A stretch of 64,000 nt of DNA from Vavraia culicis subsp. floridensis. Taxonomy: Eukaryota; Microsporidia; Pleistophoridae. This document shows positions 9,184 to 20,497 of this stretch, one piece after another. Position 1 is the first letter of the stretch. Each line of letters begins with the position of its first letter. A program made the translations under genes and the position numbers. The stretch covers positions 23,373 through 87,372 of the forward strand of contig NW_007360625.1 in assembly GCF_000192795.1 (NCBI RefSeq), written 5' to 3'. The notes under the pieces are model-generated. The model made no database searches and was not told where the DNA came from. It saw only the letters and a list, made by a program, of their open reading frames with translations.

Positions 9184-9654
9184 ATGAATATTTTTCTCCT
9201 ATATCGGATGCCGCAACTGTATCTTGTTTTAACCCAGACATACCCTTGGATGAATGATTTATTGGAAGAGAGAGGAAAAACAATCAACAAAATATTGAAA
9301 TATATGACAGAAAATAATTATCTGGACGAAGAACTGTATCTTTCGCTCAAGGTGCAAGAACTGGCAAAGAATGTATCGTGCGATCGAGAGTTTGATCTGG
9401 AACAACTCAAGAAAGGGGTGAAGCAGTCGAAAGAGTACGAAGATCTATTTGAAAACGATAACATTGTCGTGCAAAACGTTAAAACAGGTGATATGTGCTG
9501 TTTGACACAGATGAAAATCCGTGAGCGATGGGAGAGTGTCTGCGGACATGCTATGGAACGAAATGCAGTTTTAGGTTACATGAAGAAGGACAAGAATGCC
9601 AGGTGTCCTGTAATAGGATGCAATATGGTATTAAGGGAAAGACGTGGTAAATAG
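9184..9654 (+). CDS. NSE2: SP-RING SUMO E3 ligase, Nse2/Mms21-like
   Basis: This 156-residue protein resembles Nse2/Mms21, the SUMO ligase docked on the SMC5-SMC6 DNA-repair complex. A C-terminal SP-RING spans residues 104-148: MCCLTQMKIRERWESVCGHA, then CPVIGC, giving the Cys (106), Cys120, His122, Cys141 and Cys146 pattern expected of the family. Residues 25-95 are helical and acidic, as expected for the Smc5-binding part. It is shorter than yeast Mms21 (267 residues). Either the ATG at 9184 or the Met at residue 9 could be the start. PIAS-type ligases also carry SP-RINGs, but their SAP and PINIT regions are absent. Confidence 0.8.
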   Translation: MNIFLLYRMPQLYLVLTQTYPWMNDLLEERGKTINKILKYMTENNYLDEELYLSLKVQELAKNVSCDREFDLEQLKKGVKQSKEYEDLFENDNIVVQNVKTGDMCCLTQMKIRERWESVCGHAMERNAVLGYMKKDKNARCPVIGCNMVLRERRGK

Positions 9655-10365
9655 CAGGTATAGTACAACTTTATAAGTGCTGGTCATCGTTGTTTGGAGG
9701 GAATTTGTTTGTTATTGATAAATGTCATTTTTTTTGAACTGAGTTTGCAATTTAGACTTAACTCTGTGTTTGTAAGAAATGATACTTGATGCAAGGCACT
9801 GAGAATGTTGCAGTGGTTAATAACTTTTCTTGTTAAAGATTGGAGTAAATCAGAAAAAGAATCAAAGTTTTTTCCACTCAAAATAAGTAAATACTACTCA
9901 TTCTTTTCTCTTCTTATGGAGTTTTACCAATTTTTATATCGAAATTGGTTGATAATGGGGTGTAGAGAGATGGTCCTACAGAATTGTTTATTAACACCTC
10001 TTTGTGAACTAATATTAAATTTAACATATTCTGTAACTTTTTGATGTCCTTAATTACCGAAGTAGCGCCCATTTTTTCCCTTCATTGTTAGTTTTGCGAA
10101 GTGTTCTGTTTGGTTCTTTGCGCACACATAATACATCATGTTATAAGTTTTGTTTTCAGTCACGGAAGAACATTGCTCTAAATTGCATGTCCGTTTGAAA
10201 ATCAAACAACTTAACAGGACATTAATAAGAGAAAATTCGTTGCAGATAAATGTCGTTGTTCCGTGCACAAGTGCCCTCGGATATGTTTGTACCAACCATT
10301 AATATTGTATTGGTTGGTGTTAGCTGGTATTGCAACGTAATTGTGCAGCACATCCCAATCTCGAC
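9655..10365. other. Intergenic, nothing recognised
   Basis: About 710 bases between two plus-strand genes. Longer frames here start only at TTG and show no family features. Confidence 0.55.
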
Positions 10366-10418
10366 AAAATTTTTGATTTGCTCAATTTTTTGTGTTTAAC
10401 GATGAATTATGGGCCCCT
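10366..10418 (+). promoter_or_regulatory. Start signal of the RFC gene
   Basis: AAAATTTTT at 10366-10374 and GGGCCCC at 10411-10417 precede the ATG at 10422. The C-run sits four bases before that ATG, which argues for it over the upstream in-frame GTG. Confidence 0.55.
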
Positions 10419-10421
10419 AAC

Positions 10422-11333
10422 ATGCTCGAAAACCTGTTAACAGAAAAGTACAGACCCAAAGAGATTGATAACGTAGTCGGAAACCAAGAGACGATAAAAT
10501 CCATACAAAGCATCTTGAATGCCAATTCTATGCCACATTTACTATTTAACGGGCCATCTGGCACCGGTAAAACTACAGTGGCCAAAATAATTGGCGAAAA
10601 AATCGTAAGCGATAAAAAGCATGTTTTAGAGTTGAATGCAAGTGATGAAAGAGGGATAGACACCGTAAGAACAACCATAAAAAACTTTTCGATGCGACTG
10701 AGCACGGGTCTTAAGGTCATCATCTTAGATGAGTGTGATTCTATGACGGTTGCTGCGCAACAGGCGATGAGAAGAACCATGGAAATGTGTACCGGGGATT
10801 GCAGGTTTATTCTTGTGTGTAATAATATCCAAAAGATATCAGAGCCTATTCAAAGTCGATGTGCCATATTCACGTTCAACAAAATAAAAAACGAAGATAT
10901 GAAAACCAGATTGAACGAGATTGTAGCCAACGAAAACTTGAATTTATCGGAAGAAGCGCTAAATACCATCTTGTTTCTATCAGACAGTGATATGCGGCAG
11001 GCGATAAACATTCTGCAATCCGCTCTCTACTCAAAACAAGTGGATGAGAATGCAATTTTAAAGATAACTGGACAGCCTTCGCCTAAGCTAATAGAAAACA
11101 TCATAATTTTACTCCTTAAGAATAAAATGGCAGAGGCGTTGAGTAAATTTGACTGCATTTGGGAGGATGGTTATGATCCCCAAGATTTGTTGGTGTCCTT
11201 TTTTCGGGTAGCCAAGAATATGGACAATTACGAGATTTTGAAGTGTATTTCAAAATATCAGCTGAGATTATTCGAAGGCGTAGGGTCAAAATTGCAGTTC
11301 TACTCGCTCCTGCGTGATATTTCTTTCGTTTGA
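10422..11333 (+). CDS. RFC4: Replication factor C small subunit (yeast Rfc4 / human RFC2 type)
   Basis: This 303-residue AAA+ ATPase is a subunit of the RFC clamp loader that opens PCNA and loads it at primer ends. It begins MLENLLTEKYRPKEIDNVVG, matching the family KYRP entry. Walker A GPSGTGKT is at 44-51, the RFC box LNASDERGID at 71-80, Walker B with DECD rather than DEAD at 103-106, and the SRC arginine-finger motif at 145-147. The segment AQQAMRRTME and EPIQSRCAIF most resembles yeast Rfc4/human RFC2. The C-terminal 130 residues form the helical collar. Length is close to the 320-350 norm. The window holds no other RFC subunit. Confidence 0.93.
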   Translation: MLENLLTEKYRPKEIDNVVGNQETIKSIQSILNANSMPHLLFNGPSGTGKTTVAKIIGEKIVSDKKHVLELNASDERGIDTVRTTIKNFSMRLSTGLKVIILDECDSMTVAAQQAMRRTMEMCTGDCRFILVCNNIQKISEPIQSRCAIFTFNKIKNEDMKTRLNEIVANENLNLSEEALNTILFLSDSDMRQAINILQSALYSKQVDENAILKITGQPSPKLIENIIILLLKNKMAEALSKFDCIWEDGYDPQDLLVSFFRVAKNMDNYEILKCISKYQLRLFEGVGSKLQFYSLLRDISFV

Positions 11334-12332
11334 TTAAACCAATGCTGCCATTTAATGTATCATTCATGTTTTTGGATTATTACGTATCTTTGGCCAGGAT
11401 TACGCGTATATCGGTATAATTTAGCCGATAAAATCCACAATAAATACTTGTCGTCAGGTTGATTTTTCAGTTTTTGTAATTATCCCGTTAGAATGTGCAA
11501 ATAAATTACCATTTACTGTCATCGTCATAGCCAAAAAAAGGAATCGATAAAAATATGCAGAAAGATAGTACTCTTATAGCAAGGCATCGATTTTAAAATT
11601 CAAATAAGTAACTCGGACAATTGTATTTGATCTCGAGGTATTACGAGATTAACGGTGATAAGTTGTTTATTATTTCAATTACATCTTAAGGGTACTGCAA
11701 CATTACACCAAAAAGACAAATATTGGTCTTTTTAGAGATTCAATTACGACAGTAAAGCTTCAATATAAATAGTGCTATCCAAAAAGAAAGGAGCATTTGT
11801 GATAGGACATATAACTTTTCTGTGATTGGGTGGTTAATTTGAAACTTGGTGGATTACTGGTATAAATCTGGTAAGATTAAACTGTGCTAACCTAAAGTCG
11901 TATAAACAGGGCAAAAGGCATAAATCGAAGTGAGTATTTGATTTATTGGGTAGAAATACGCTTTGGAACATGAAGGTTATGAGAGAGCCCTTTGTCCGCA
12001 TTTCAAGAAACGGACCAAGAAGTATTTGTACCAAAAAGGGTGAAGAATACACTCGATAAGTAAGCTTTTAAAGCATAAACACGCTTTTAAAAAGCTTTTA
12101 TTTCATTCGGAAATTGATTGGATATGTTTAGCTATCTCGATTTTTAGACCGAATAAAACAGCTCAAAAACTAACTGGAAAATAGGAAGTATATTTTTTGC
12201 TATATTTGCTAAAAGCACGTTCTTCACGGTGTTCTCGATAGACAAACGACTTTTTTATAGCGATTTCTGTAATATGTGCGTTCTGAAATCTTTACTGTGC
12301 ATTCGGATTATCATTCCAATGTATTTTAAAAA
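11334..12332. other. Intergenic, weak repeat
   Basis: This is a 1-kb spacer. Around 12062-12100 the string GCTTTTAAA recurs three times in both orientations and could form a weak hairpin. Nothing else was recognised. Confidence 0.5.
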
Positions 12333-12349
12333 TAAAAAAAATTTACCCC
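12333..12349 (+). promoter_or_regulatory. Start signal of eIF5A
   Basis: An A-rich run leading to AAATTTACCCC ends three bases before the eIF5A ATG. It combines the A/T block and C-run in one element, like eS28. Confidence 0.65.
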
Positions 12350-12352
12350 TCG

Positions 12353-12862
12353 ATGGCGATAAGTGAGGAGGAGTTCGATTCATCTGTCAACGCAAACACG
12401 CTCAAAGAAAAGACAGTCATTGTTGCTGATGCAGACAGGAAGGATTACGTTAGGATCACAAGTGTGACCAAGGTAAAAACAGGGAAGCATGGAGCGGCCA
12501 AGGTGATGATATCCGGAAAGAACATAAGAACAAACCTGAAAGCCGAAATGAGTTTCTCGGGCGGATCAAAAGTATACGTTGTTATACCAGTGAAAAAGAC
12601 TTACGTGCTCGTCGATTTTGACGAGGAGGAGGACTGCATCTATGCCGATCCGTTGATATCGACCGGCTATACCGAGATGGAGACTCTACATTGCAATGAA
12701 ATCGAAAAAGATAGAGTTAAATTGTTGTTGGAGACTATTAAAAGTGCGGGTGAGGATGCTGTCATACAGTTTGCGACGGTCAGCTGTCCAGGAATGGTTT
12801 TGCTTGAGGAGATTGCTGTTGTTGGGTCGAAAAGGAGTGTCCCAAAGAGAGCGAGAGGGTGA
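12353..12862 (+). CDS. EIF5A: Translation factor eIF5A
   Basis: This 169-residue protein is eIF5A, which binds the ribosomal E site and relieves stalling during elongation and termination. The hypusine loop reads KVKTGKHGAAKV, so Lys45 is the predicted hypusinated residue. The N-terminal SH3-like domain spans roughly 15-80 and the C-terminal OB domain 85-155, which begins DFDEEEDCIYADPL. A basic tail (KRSVPKRARG) makes it slightly longer than the usual 155-160 residues. The ATG follows an ACCCC signal. Modification needs deoxyhypusine synthase and hydroxylase, neither of which is in this window. Confidence 0.95.
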   Translation: MAISEEEFDSSVNANTLKEKTVIVADADRKDYVRITSVTKVKTGKHGAAKVMISGKNIRTNLKAEMSFSGGSKVYVVIPVKKTYVLVDFDEEEDCIYADPLISTGYTEMETLHCNEIEKDRVKLLLETIKSAGEDAVIQFATVSCPGMVLLEEIAVVGSKRSVPKRARG

Positions 12863-14360
12863 ATTATCCGTTTTTTAATAAAACTTTTGTTAGCGCGATT
12901 ATACGGTATTCCTGAGTAACTGTCATATACAGTTAAACTTGTAAATTTTTTATTAACGATGTGTTTATTTTTGGTCTGTAAAATATTGTTTGTGCTGAAT
13001 TGTAGCAGATTGCTGGCCACAGAGCTGGGCCAGTTCTTTTATTATTTGTTGGTTAAATTAGAGCTATCCAAACATCAATCATTTGTGTAATGCATTTTAG
13101 CGACAAAGTCAGCAGATGTTCCATCAGAAACAGGTGTATTTCCCTGACTTCTTGCGTACATTAATATTTAAAGAGAAGCAGCGCCGCTATCGTTGAAAGA
13201 TATTTCGTTTAATATTTACATTGAGAGATCGAGTTCAACAAATATTTACTGTTCTAACACAGATATGTCCAATTATGTCTTAGTGGATATCTTTAATTTT
13301 TGTACTTGTTCGTTTCAGTACATCTTGCAGTATAATTATTTATTAAAGCTTTTCAACGCAGAGCTTTATTCTACTCATTAATTAAGATCGTAATGAGATG
13401 CTCATCTCCAAGCGATGCACTAGAAGAACTTTTTTGCCATGATACAATCAAATGGCAAACAAACACTTTACTGAAAAAAGTACGAATGTTTGTATTGAAA
13501 AAGCGGAGGGCTGCAATCAATAGGAATGTGTCCTCAACGAAAAGCTGTGCGTGGGCAAAGATAACATAAACATTTCAAATTCATGTGTGATTGTGTATTC
13601 TATCAAACATAAACACTGACGCACTGGTTTGCACAGCTAACTTTTCGCACTTGGCGGCACAAACTGTACGTTTATTTACTTTTAAACCGAGCAGGAGTAG
13701 TTTGGTTCTTTCCGCTTACCTTTAAAGGGTGGTCAGGTAGTAATGCGGAATGTTTCCCAGGAATGTTGTATCTCGCTGGGCCATTCCAAATTATGTGTTC
13801 ATTAATTTAATTCGCAATTAAACCATTCTACGCCTATGAACCTGTGTAAATTATCATGGCACTATTTAATATTATTTACTAGTACTATTTATTTTAAAAT
13901 AGCCCTATATGATACAAAATTGCATATCAAAGATATAAAATTGTTTAAAGACATCTCTCTTTGCCAACGCTGATAAAACTGCTTTCCTGCGTTAAGTAAA
14001 TTATTTGTGAAACTACATTTATTGAACACAATTTCATGAACAGTAAAACCGTCACCTACTCATCTTGAGCGTAAATTAAACATTAAAATAATACGAATTG
14101 AGTATTTTTCACAAACCTAGTTTAGTTTATGTGGTATGATAAATAAACTACTCTCAATATAAGAATCCAGCTTGTCAAAGTAGATGCATTCTACACCGTG
14201 ATCTTCCCTAGAAACAGCAAAACCGAATATTTAAAGATGTTTTGTACCAGATATCCTGTTATGTACAAAAGATGATGTAATATTGCTTAGAACGGCATAA
14301 ACGACTAATAGATATTTACTACTCCATTTCCAATTTCAAGAAAGACTTTTATTTAATAAT
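12863..14360. other. Intergenic; one doubtful short frame
   Basis: This 1.5-kb region contains a 43-codon frame at 12959-13090 (+) preceded by GTAAATTTTTTATTAACG. It encodes a hydrophobic start (MCLFLVCKILFVLNCSRLLA) and nothing else recognisable. I do not call it a gene. The rest is AT-rich without recognised features. Confidence 0.5.
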
Positions 14361-14759
14361 TTACGATTTCCTTCGCTTTAGAACAAATCCTACAATTGCC
14401 AGCACTATTATGACAACGAAGAATATCACAATACACCAAATTATGGTCTTCTTATGTCGTTGCCAGAATGACTTATCTTTATCGGCCGGTTCCGATTCTG
14501 GGCCACCCAACAGTCCAAACATTGAACCCGATTCACCACTACTATCAGCTGATTCCTGTCCCGCAGTCGGTGACTCTTCCCCCTCTTTTTTCTCCTCATC
14601 TGTTTTAGCAACCTCGCCCTCTTTCTTAGGATCTTCTCCAGTAGCCTTGGCTGGTGGCTCAGCTTTGGTTGCTGGAGGAGCTTCTGCCCTTACACAAACC
14701 AAGAACAGGTCTAATAGAACAGCTAGCATGAAAATAAAAGATGAATGATTAATCCTCAT
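14361..14759 (-). CDS. Small secreted/type I membrane protein with acidic spacer
   Basis: I do not recognise a family for this 132-residue protein, but its layout is clear. Residues 1-25 are a signal peptide (SSFIFMLAVLLDLFLVCVRA, then E). Residues 26-100 are low-complexity Pro/Ala/Lys/Glu/Ser. Residues 108-129 form one membrane helix (IIWCIVIFFVVIIVLAIVGF), followed by a short KRRKS tail. Topology should place the acidic part outside or in the secretory lumen. A TATATAAG sequence lies about 25 bases upstream of the ATG on the minus strand. The gene at 17658-17999 has the same architecture and strand, so the two may be diverged paralogues. Surface location is inferred. Confidence 0.75.
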   Translation of the reverse strand: MRINHSSFIFMLAVLLDLFLVCVRAEAPPATKAEPPAKATGEDPKKEGEVAKTDEEKKEGEESPTAGQESADSSGESGSMFGLLGGPESEPADKDKSFWQRHKKTIIWCIVIFFVVIIVLAIVGFVLKRRKS

Positions 14760-14789
14760 GAGATGCTGAATTCTTCTTTCTTATATACG

Positions 14790-17657
14790 TTTGGAAACAA
14801 TTTGATCACTGATTTCTTAATTAGTGGGCTAATCATTTGAATCGAGGAAAAGAAACTAATTGATTATTTGCTCTCGTGATACGAACCGTACATTTATTAT
14901 TCATTAAATTCTGATTGAGTAGAAGCTGCGATTAATCAAATTTAGCAACTTAATGTGATTAAAAATATTCAGTTTTGTGCACAAATATGTTATATAGTTT
15001 CAATTTGCGAATCTATGTTGTTGTCGACAAGCCTGAAGTACAGATCCTAATAATTTGTTACATTTTGGGAAAAAGGAGTTTTCTGTACAAAAATGGTTAT
15101 TGGTTAATGACACGTACCTGCAATTGAGAGCTGTTAGGTGTAAATGACACTTGAAAAGCTGTCTTAAGAAATATAACAAAGTATATTTATGTGAGGTATG
15201 TATAACTTATGATGTAAAATTTTACTAGAACGAAAACGTGTGTTTGATCTAATGTGATGATTGCTTGACAATATATGAGATGGTGTGATGTCGAGCAAAT
15301 ATTTTTAATTAATTATATTAACAGTGTCATATGCTGGAAGTGTAGTACGTTTAATTATCTTGACTGTTGTAGGGCCATTATATGAGCTCAAACCATGAAT
15401 ATATTACATATGAGAATCAAACAGAATTTACCCACTGTACTTCCATACCAAGTAGTATTTTGAGCATTAAAACTATCATTGTGACATGGTTACATATTTG
15501 CAGTCATGTACAAGACGAATCAGCTATTGAACCGCACACCGTGCCCCTTTTCCTGCTTGTTGCCAGGCTAAACAATTAGTAACCCTTAATTCACAATAAA
15601 TTTCCCATTTAGGCGTGTAATTATGGTGCAATTTACGGGGATGACTCCGTGGTGTTAGGCTTTACAATAAAAATATGATCGAAAATTCGCAGATGACCAA
15701 CATGAATGTTTACTTCGTCCGTAATGCAACAATCAAAAAAATGTTATACACCGGCAATCACCTCAGACCACAGACATTGTAATAGACAGAGTTGATTTAC
15801 GGAAATATTTCTGAAAAAAATTCAGCATTAGCTTGATTTAATTACCATGTAATCTATAAGCGTTCCTTCTGTACTGATGAGAAGATTAGTTTTTGACCTA
15901 TTAAAATTACGTCATTTTATTGGCGGGTGATAAGTGAAACAACGACTCTTCGATATTTTTGTATTGCTAAAAACACAACGAAACTTGTAATAGCTTACAG
16001 TGTGTATTGAACAAAACATGAGCATATAATGTTGCAACGCTACAAATTACCATGTTACAAACAAAAATGGTTGCTATCTCGTACAAAACGTGGTTTCTTC
16101 ATAAACATTGTTTTTTTGTTAATTAAAAAGCTATGCAACGATATTCGTTGCCTCTGTGGTTATATTTGGAAATAAGGACAATTTTCTATTAAAACTGCCA
16201 TATATGGTGAATAAATCAGTTATGCCCACAAAGATAGTGGAATATTCAATTCTTTGCGTTGTTTTCATTTTTCGCAGATTGTAGAATAGTTAAAATGAGT
16301 TATTCAATTTAATAATAAGAGCTTGTAAAATTAACATGTGTAGTACCATTCTACCGTTGGATGATTGCACATTGGAACTTCGTAAGACTGAATCAGAAGC
16401 GGCTCCTTTATAACAGAAGAACTTATAATTGGTTGATACTTGCGATCAAGCACTCAATGAATGATTTTGCCGTAGTAATTATATGAGAAATCTCATAAAT
16501 AATTGCAAAAACATACAGTTATATAGTTTCTGAGTTGTTTTGGCGCTATTAATTATTATTATAATTGTGGCCATAACCACGGTACTTATTTAGGCATTTG
16601 GTGTTTATCATGTTAGCAAACAATAAGATGGATCATATACCGCAATCTTTAGGGCTGTTAGCTTCAACAGCAATAGTTCCGTAATTAAACTGTAACCGCT
16701 CAGTATACATCTAAAGGATAAGAATAAATTCAAATTTTAGATTAGTACTAGACTGTTAATTTGAAAATAGTTGGTTGGACATGTCCGAATCCTTGTAAAC
16801 TGTACTTGTAGAGTAAATTAGAAAGATTTCTAAATGCACCAACGAGCAACATATCGCAAAGCAAGTTATGTTAAGAAATATGGATGTGCGCTTTGAATTT
16901 GAGAGCCATAATGGTTAGATATACAAGAATAGGAATGTGCATTTGTTGACAATTGGTGATAATGTTGCTATATGAGGAAATATTATAAATATGGTTTTAT
17001 AAACAATCCTGGAAGAGTTCAGTGACAAACGGAGCGCTCCGCATCCTGCAAAACTTTGTCAATGTTTTCGAATAAATGAAAATTTAGAATACAACTAACA
17101 AATAATTGGTCAGCAAATTTTAACTACTAATTATTTGATAAATGGATTGGTGACCATGAAATCACTCGTATAGGATGTTTATTGGTATTTATCCCGGCAT
17201 CAGCAGTTATCCAATGCTTCATATAATGTTGAAAACATGCTGAGATTATGTTATAGCAATAACAAAATTTTATGCGCTTCAAGTAAAATATTTTTCTTGG
17301 CAAGTGAAGCAGAATTTTGCAATTAATATCAGATTCGTTTATTGTATACTCTGAATAACTCAAATTAAACCTGTGAGCCGTATCGAAAAGTACATCCTAA
17401 ACATAAAAGAGAGAGATGTAATAGTGTATGTTTCTTTAACAGAATGCAAAAATTGGCATATGTAGCTGTACAAATCAAATAAGGAATGATTCTGTTGTCT
17501 GGGAGGTAGCATGCAGTTTCAACTGATAAGAGGTACGCGATAAAGATTGCGTATGAACACCGCGGAATGGTTATTATAAAAATAAATATAACGGAGAATC
17601 GGTTTGATGCTATCCGGAGATTAAACTACAAAACGCTCATAATCAGTATGATAAACT
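14790..17657. other. Large gene-poor region
   Basis: About 2.9 kb of AT-rich sequence between the two small membrane-protein genes. An ATG frame at 15382-15579 (65 codons) shows no similarity or start signal. No repeat or mobile element was recognised. Confidence 0.55.
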
Positions 17658-17999
17658 TTATTTCTTGAAAAGAGCAAAGACCACACCAGCTATAACCGCG
17701 ATTACGATGACAACCAAAAAAATTATGATGTACGTTCTATATTTCGTGAAGAACGACTCCTTTCCTTTCTTTGAACCTTTATTCTTACTTTTACCGAACC
17801 AGTTACCTACACCACCGCCCTCACTTTTCTCCTCGCTAGCCAATGGTGCTCCTTGCCCCTCCTCTGCAGCCGGAGAGACATCACCATCCTCATTCTGATG
17901 CTTTTTCCCGATTGTTGACTGACACTTTGCCCTATACACATTAGATAGCATAACTAGCACAATTAAAATAAAAGCGTACTGATAAAACTTCCTGTCCAT
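17658..17999 (-). CDS. Small secreted/type I membrane protein, similar layout to 14361-14759
   Basis: This is a 113-residue unknown protein. Residues 1-26 form a signal peptide (YAFILIVLVMLSNVYRAKC), 27-80 are a Gly/Ser/Glu/Lys-rich spacer, and 86-110 are a single membrane helix rich in Ile/Val (YIIIFLVVIVIAVIAGVVFA) with a short FKK tail. The spacer turns strongly basic just before the membrane (KSKNKGSKKGK), unlike the acidic spacer of the upstream gene. Layout, size and strand match that gene, which suggests descent from a common ancestor, though residue identity is low outside the hydrophobic parts. A TATTTAAAG sequence lies upstream of the ATG. Confidence 0.72.
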   Translation of the reverse strand: MDRKFYQYAFILIVLVMLSNVYRAKCQSTIGKKHQNEDGDVSPAAEEGQGAPLASEEKSEGGGVGNWFGKSKNKGSKKGKESFFTKYRTYIIIFLVVIVIAVIAGVVFALFKK

Positions 18000-18285
18000 T
18001 CTTTTACTTAGATGGTTTCTTTAAATACTTTTCGTCTTAAGTTTATAACCAATCGCAAATATTGGGCGGCACCTTCCACTCAGTACGCCGCCTGCTATTT
18101 ACCGTTCCCGCAATGTTTTGTTATTTTTTTTCAAACAATCTATAACAATAAGTTTTATTTCCCCTTTTTGCGTATACAAATTAAACATTCTATGACGGTA
18201 TCCAACCACACTATTCATGTTAAAAACTGTAAAATCATTATATTGCAGGAATATTACTCCAATTGTTTATGATTTTTCACAAAAT

Positions 18286-18555
18286 TTAGCATCTTTTGAA
18301 CCTCTTCCTAATAACATCCATCTTTGTTATCGGCTCAGTTTCCTCACTACTAATCTCATTCATGTTTTTGTTCTTATCTTGAGCCTTCAATCTTTTTATT
18401 TTTAAGTCACGTTTTACCAATTTCTCGCTATACTTTGAATATGAAAATTTGTACCCGATACCAACTCTTTTTTCCAAAAAATTGAGCTCAACATCATGAT
18501 CGTTGGTAAATTTTGTGTTTTCTAAAACTTCTTCGATGTTGTACTTGTTTACCAT
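18286..18555 (-). CDS. Small basic protein of unknown function
   Basis: This 89-residue, Lys-rich protein has no signal peptide or membrane segment, and I do not recognise a family. The middle (GIGYKFSYSKYSEKLVKRDL) and the tail (MDVIRKRFKRC) are basic, suggesting RNA- or ribosome-related work. The ATG at 18555 directly follows a minus-strand ATTTTTATCCCC element, one of the best start signals in the window, so I treat it as a real gene. It lies about 290 bases downstream of the plus-side flank of the small membrane-protein gene. Confidence 0.65.
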   Translation of the reverse strand: MVNKYNIEEVLENTKFTNDHDVELNFLEKRVGIGYKFSYSKYSEKLVKRDLKIKRLKAQDKNKNMNEISSEETEPITKMDVIRKRFKRC

Positions 18556-18570
18556 CGGGGATAAAAATCT
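18556..18570 (-). promoter_or_regulatory. ATTTTTATCCCC start signal
   Basis: On the minus strand AGATTTTTATCCCCG abuts the ATG of the 89-residue gene. It closely resembles the eS28 element. Confidence 0.6.
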
Positions 18571-20497
18571 TGATTTTGTTATTCCAAATTACTAGTAGTG
18601 ACTTGAGGGAAGAATTGAGACAACAAATAAATTTAGTTCTGTTTAGCATTTAAGCGGTTTTATTCGAATGAATTATTTATAATATTGTACTGCCATAGCG
18701 GTAAAAGGACCGCATCTATTATAATAGGCCTAATTGCACCGAAGTTAAAATATAAGTGGCTTAGTCTTCGTGCTGTGCCTGTTGTAAGAGATAGTTCGTT
18801 TAATGTTGATGTGGAGGAACCATTTATAACAGGCTTAGGCCGATAAACCATCTCAATACGTTGCCATTACATGCTAAGCATTCGTAAACATTGATTTACC
18901 ATAACGCTGTAATCTTTAAACGTATTTTCGTATTGTTTGCATTTTTAATCACAGTGATGAAATTGACGGAGCAGAACGTCCTTTTTGTAAAAATTACGTC
19001 TATTTATAGCCCGAACTTTTTTAAATATCTTTCCTTCAAACTACAAGAATGACACTAAATCTTACACACGGAATTATTCCGAAACTCGTATTCAAGTGAA
19101 CCACACAGAACGTAAACTTTTAGTGGTTGGTGCTTTGTCGCGGTATTAGAACCGCACACGTTAACAATCATCGCAGATAAACACCTATTGGTACGGGAGC
19201 GATCGCTGTTTAAAAACCCAAATGCGTATTTCTCCAGTACAAATTTTCGATGATATAACAAATCGTTTTGATAACAAATAAGGATTAATCAAATAATCAA
19301 TATCAGTGGTTCAATGTGAAATGGAACCATAACCGTGGTATTTATTGCCTATTACTCGATGTACGGCTATGAGATGCAAGAATTTTTGCTAAATATTTGA
19401 ATGGTAGCTCAGCAGTTTATACCTGTACCTTGCACAAACAAATATTGAAATTGATTAATGACCGTAACGCACGGTTGCAGATAAATTTCTATATCAGGTA
19501 AAATTGAACAGAGCAAAAGCTAATGATTCTATTCGTATGTTTTAAAGAAATGCAAAAGTGCTAATTTGTTGCTACACGGCTTATAGTGCAAAGCGTTATC
19601 ACCAAATTATGAGCATTTGATACTGGTGTGGAACAAAATGAACAGTTCAACAAGTACTTTGGATCTGGAATTGTGGCACGTGCTGATTGTCGAATATTTT
19701 TGGTGTAAATTTTTTAATTTGGATGTAATTTTATTTATATGATGTGTTCAACATGTTACCGCCAATAATGCCATGTATTGGTGTCAAAATTGTTACCATT
19801 TCATGTCAACAATAAATAAATCATCTTCCTATCACAATTACGTACATGTATAGAGCATTTACTTACCTGTGATTATTGTGTTAGGGGTGCAACTCATAAC
19901 ATGCACGATGGCTCGGCCGCGTTACTCACCGTAAACAGTTTCTAAAAGTGTCCTAAAGTTAAAAAACTTATTTTTGTGGTGCAGAAAACGTTCAGCGATT
20001 AAAATAGACATCAAAAGCATGTTTTGGCTGTTGTTAGGGTGTGCAGCGACAACACCGGTCACCACGCGCAACACATGTTTAATTATTCTAGTAAAGTAAT
20101 TTTTGCCTAACAATGTCTCAATTTACGCCAGTCCTCATTTCTAATTTGTTAACGAACGAATATCAAGACAATTCCGGTGCACACTTTGCAAACATACACA
20201 CGGCAAAATAACCACGCTTCTGAATCATTTCTTCATCAACAACCTGCAATAATTTCGGAATTGATGATTTCAAGCGGATGCCATGACACGAATCATTTTA
20301 GACCATTTTTAGCAATTTTCGATGAACCTGTCGCAGCAATGCGTGATGAGAGGAAGTTCTCCTTATTAACAGGGATACAACAAGGGAAAATACCTCCTTT
20401 ACCGCCAACTCCTTTACTCCTTTAACTCCTTTTACCAAAGATAGGCTCTAATTGGCTGTTTTCGCTTTAAATTCTAGCAGCACTGGGCGAGACACAC
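18571..20497. other. Large intergenic region with a CTCCTTT-rich tract
   Basis: About 1.9 kb. Near 20391-20440 the words CTCCTTT and ACTCCTTT recur imperfectly four or five times, about 60 bases upstream of the DHHC gene. Otherwise nothing was recognised. Confidence 0.5.

Noticed and set aside
12959..13090. 43-codon frame after a TAAATTTTTTATT stretch
   Set aside because: It has no C-run at the ATG and no recognisable domain; hydrophobic starts are common in AT-rich DNA.
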